Shown: piece by piece, positions 5,542 to 7,418 of the stretch
Numbering within the stretch: the first letter of the stretch is position 1
How the letters are laid out: each line of letters opens with the position of its first letter
Source of the DNA: Gammaproteobacteria bacterium
Lineage (GTDB): Bacteria > Pseudomonadota > Gammaproteobacteria > SZUA-229
Reading direction: 5' to 3'
Length of the DNA stretch: 7,418 nt
NCBI GenBank assembly: GCA_026998145.1
Contig: JALTRC010000586.1
Location: 1 to 7,418, forward strand
Notes under the pieces: generated by a model
The model's input: the letters and a program-made list of their open reading frames with translations, nothing else
Database searches by the model: none
What the model was told of the DNA's origin: nothing
Program-made: the position numbers and the translations under genes

Positions 5542-6308
5542 AATTATATATTCGCTTAGTTGTTGTATTACTGATGCTGGGTTTATCTGCCTGTGCAGGT
5601 AACAGCGTCAAGGATAAACAGGATGCGAAACAAAGCCGTCAGGCATCCATGCTCAATGTGCAGCTGGCTTCCGGTTATATTAAACGCCGCCAGTATGATG
5701 TGGCCAAGGAAAAGCTGCTTAAAGCCATCAAGCAGGATGATACTAATATCGTGGCCTATACCACCATGGCGATTTTAATGGATATAGTCGATGAGCCTGA
5801 CGAAGCGGAAGCCTATTATAAAACGGCACTGAATATCGACAGCAAAAATCCTGAGCTACAGAATAATTACGGCTCTTTTTTATGCAAGCACGACAAAATT
5901 CCCCAGGCCATTGCCGAGTTTGACAAGGTTATCAAAAACCAGTTTTATGAAACCCCGGAAAAAGCCTATGCCAATCTGGGTTACTGTTTATTAAAAGCCA
6001 AAAAACCGGATTACAAACGGGCGGAAAAATATCTGCGTGAAGCCCTGAAAATACAGCCTCGCCTGCCATCGGCTTTATTGTCCATGGCTGAGTTGGGCAT
6101 TAAAACCCATCGTCCACTACTGGCCCGCGCATTTACCCAGCGTTTACATGCCATAGCACGGCCAACAGCAAAAAGCCTCTGGCTACAGATACAGGCAGAA
6201 AACCTGCTGGATGACCGCAAGCATTTTTTACAACTGTCACGGCAATTACTCAAACAGTTTCCCGACTCACCGGAAGCTGAACAACTACTGAAGTTAACGA
6301 AAAAATGA
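5538..6308 (+). CDS. pilW: Type IV pilus pilotin lipoprotein PilW/PilF (TPR)
   Basis: This outer-membrane lipoprotein assists localisation and multimerisation of the PilQ secretin and is needed for type IV pilus biogenesis. It is called PilF in Pseudomonas and PilW in Neisseria. The product is 256 residues (P. aeruginosa PilF is about 252). A signal peptide with hydrophobic residues 7-16 ends in the lipobox LSAC, with Cys19 as the lipidated residue. Ala at +2 rather than Asp predicts sorting to the outer membrane. Tetratricopeptide repeats follow at about residues 38-70, 72-105, 106-134 and 141-174, with at least one degenerate repeat after that. The ATG overlaps the rlmN stop (ATGA). The position between rlmN and rodZ is the usual one for pilF. 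No other pilus gene is visible in the window. Confidence 0.93.
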   Translation: MKLYIRLVVVLLMLGLSACAGNSVKDKQDAKQSRQASMLNVQLASGYIKRRQYDVAKEKLLKAIKQDDTNIVAYTTMAILMDIVDEPDEAEAYYKTALNIDSKNPELQNNYGSFLCKHDKIPQAIAEFDKVIKNQFYETPEKAYANLGYCLLKAKKPDYKRAEKYLREALKIQPRLPSALLSMAELGIKTHRPLLARAFTQRLHAIARPTAKSLWLQIQAENLLDDRKHFLQLSRQLLKQFPDSPEAEQLLKLTKK

Positions 6309-7195
6309 ACGAACAGTCCCCACAGATTGAATCGTCGGAGACGGATGCTGCCAACGAAATTATTCATAAGCAACAATTTGGTGTTTTGCTGCGAGAAGAG
6401 CGTGAGCGACAAAACTATACGATTCTGGAAGTGGCGGAATATCTTCATTTGAGTGAAGGCCATATTAAAGCGCTGGAAAATTCCCGTATTGATGAGCTGC
6501 CGGGCAAAACCTTTACCCTGGGTTATATTCGCAGTTATACGCGGCTATTGAATATTGGTGATGAATTAATCATTGCGACCTATCTTGAGCATTATGATGA
6601 AGGTGAGGCGCCACTAAAAAATAACTCAAAGGCAGCGACTCAAACGGCAAAATATAATCCGACACTTATGCTGCTGGCGGCAGCGATTATTTTGCTGGTG
6701 ATTGGTCTTACCATCTGGTTACAGAAAGATGAGCCTGTTGAACCGTCCGGCTCATCAAATACAGATGAAGCATTGATGTTACAGCCAGATGAAAATGCTC
6801 AGCTAAAAGAAAAGAGCCTGCCTGCTGAAAATAAAAAATTGCAGACCGAGCCTGTTCCAGTAAACAAGGCGGCTGCGCTTGCTGTTGAAAAAACGGCGCC
6901 GGTAAAAGCACAGGAAAAACAAACCCCGGCCACTGACGGGGATCTTTTACAGATTCACGCAAAAGAAGCCTCATGGGCAAAAATTCAGGACGCGGAAGGC
7001 AAGCGTCTGTTTTATGCCACCTTAAAAGCCGGTGAAGATTATCAGTTTAATGGTAAGGCGCCGTTTAATATATTTCTGGGCAATGCACCGGCTGTACAGT
7101 TGAGTGTTAATCATCAGGATGTGGATTTAAAGGGACATATTAAATCCAATAATGTGGCGCAGATCAGCGTTGATGAAACCGCTTCTATTCAATAA
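6305..7195 (+). CDS. rodZ: RodZ-family cytoskeletal/morphogenesis protein with N-terminal HTH
   Basis: RodZ is an inner-membrane protein that couples MreB filaments to the cell-wall elongation machinery and sets rod shape. The product is 296 residues (E. coli 337). A Cro/CI-type helix-turn-helix domain spans about residues 23-97, including FGVLLREERERQNYTILEVAEYL and the GYIRSYTRLL segment. A single membrane segment lies at about 119-139 (LMLLAAAIILLVIGLTIWL), followed by a Lys/Pro/Glu-rich periplasmic linker to about 212. A C-terminal DUF4115-like beta domain covers about 215-293 (WAKIQDAEG, LKAGEDYQF, APFNIFLGNAP). The start overlaps the pilW stop by 4 bases. The linker is shorter than in E. 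coli, which is common in the family. Some homologues are annotated only as helix-turn-helix proteins, but the full architecture supports RodZ. Confidence 0.92.
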   Translation: MNEQSPQIESSETDAANEIIHKQQFGVLLREERERQNYTILEVAEYLHLSEGHIKALENSRIDELPGKTFTLGYIRSYTRLLNIGDELIIATYLEHYDEGEAPLKNNSKAATQTAKYNPTLMLLAAAIILLVIGLTIWLQKDEPVEPSGSSNTDEALMLQPDENAQLKEKSLPAENKKLQTEPVPVNKAAALAVEKTAPVKAQEKQTPATDGDLLQIHAKEASWAKIQDAEGKRLFYATLKAGEDYQFNGKAPFNIFLGNAPAVQLSVNHQDVDLKGHIKSNNVAQISVDETASIQ

Positions 7196-7221
7196 TCCAT
7201 TCACAAATACATAAAGAAAAT

Positions 7222-7418
7222 ATGGCCACAAATATTCAATCCATTCGAGGTATGCACGATATCCTGCCTGAGCAGACAGGTTTATGGCAGCACTTTGAAT
7301 CCATTGTACGGGATACGGTACAGTCTTATGGTTATCGGGAAATTCGTATGCCGATTGTGGAGTCTACCGATTTGTTCTGCCGCTCCATTGGTGAAGTGAC
7401 CGATATTGTTGAAAAGGA
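7222..7418 (+). CDS. hisS: Histidyl-tRNA synthetase (3' partial)
   Basis: HisS charges tRNA-His in the cytoplasm. Only the first 65 codons are in the window, and the frame stays open to the right edge. The N-terminus reads MATNIQSIRGMHDILP, matching the RGMxDxLP signature of HisRS, followed by a helix and then YGYREIRMPIVE, the class II motif 1 region. FCRSIGEVTDIVEK continues the match to E. coli HisRS (FKRAIGEVTDVVEK). The ATG is 26 bases after the rodZ stop, with only a weak purine-rich AAAGAAAA ahead of it and no terminator between the genes, so co-transcription with rodZ is likely. The HisZ paralogue of histidine biosynthesis is less likely given this neighbourhood. Confidence 0.96.
   Translation, partial: MATNIQSIRGMHDILPEQTGLWQHFESIVRDTVQSYGYREIRMPIVESTDLFCRSIGEVTDIVEK

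Overview
This window is a block of conserved chromosomal housekeeping genes, all on the + strand. It looks like a free-living gammaproteobacterium that is not an enteric. The first half is the distal part of a classical isc operon for iron-sulfur cluster assembly: iscU (5' end missing), iscA, hscB, hscA, fdx and iscX. The second half is ndk-rlmN-pilW/pilF-rodZ-hisS (hisS runs off the right edge), the order known from pseudomonads and related gammaproteobacteria. A PilF/PilW pilotin argues for type IV pili. The proteins align with E. coli or Pseudomonas homologues almost end to end. I cannot name the genus.

Layout: positions 1-3584 are the isc genes, with gaps or overlaps of only a few bases, and hscA/fdx share an ATGA junction. 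IscU is the scaffold, IscA an A-type carrier, HscB and HscA the co-chaperone and chaperone that release the cluster, Fdx the electron donor, and IscX a small adaptor or regulator of IscS. Positions 3585-3998 hold no gene. They contain a roughly 290-bp nested palindrome built of three shells: octamer-periodic ends, an 18-bp middle inverted repeat, and a core of three G/C-run hairpins. This is followed by a strong hairpin terminator whose arms overlap a plausible ndk promoter. Positions 3999-7195 carry ndk, rlmN, pilW and rodZ, linked by overlaps of 17, 4 and 4 bases, so they are probably co-transcribed and translationally coupled. hisS starts 26 bases after rodZ. The ispG gene that often sits between rodZ and hisS in gammaproteobacteria is absent here.

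I found no new gene system. The one structure the genes do not explain is the palindromic element between iscX and ndk, which looks like a dispersed non-autonomous (MITE-like) repeat. It may have been inserted between the isc operon and its terminator. Weaker points of interest are the terminator/promoter overlap, the missing ispG and the GTG start of rlmN inside ndk.
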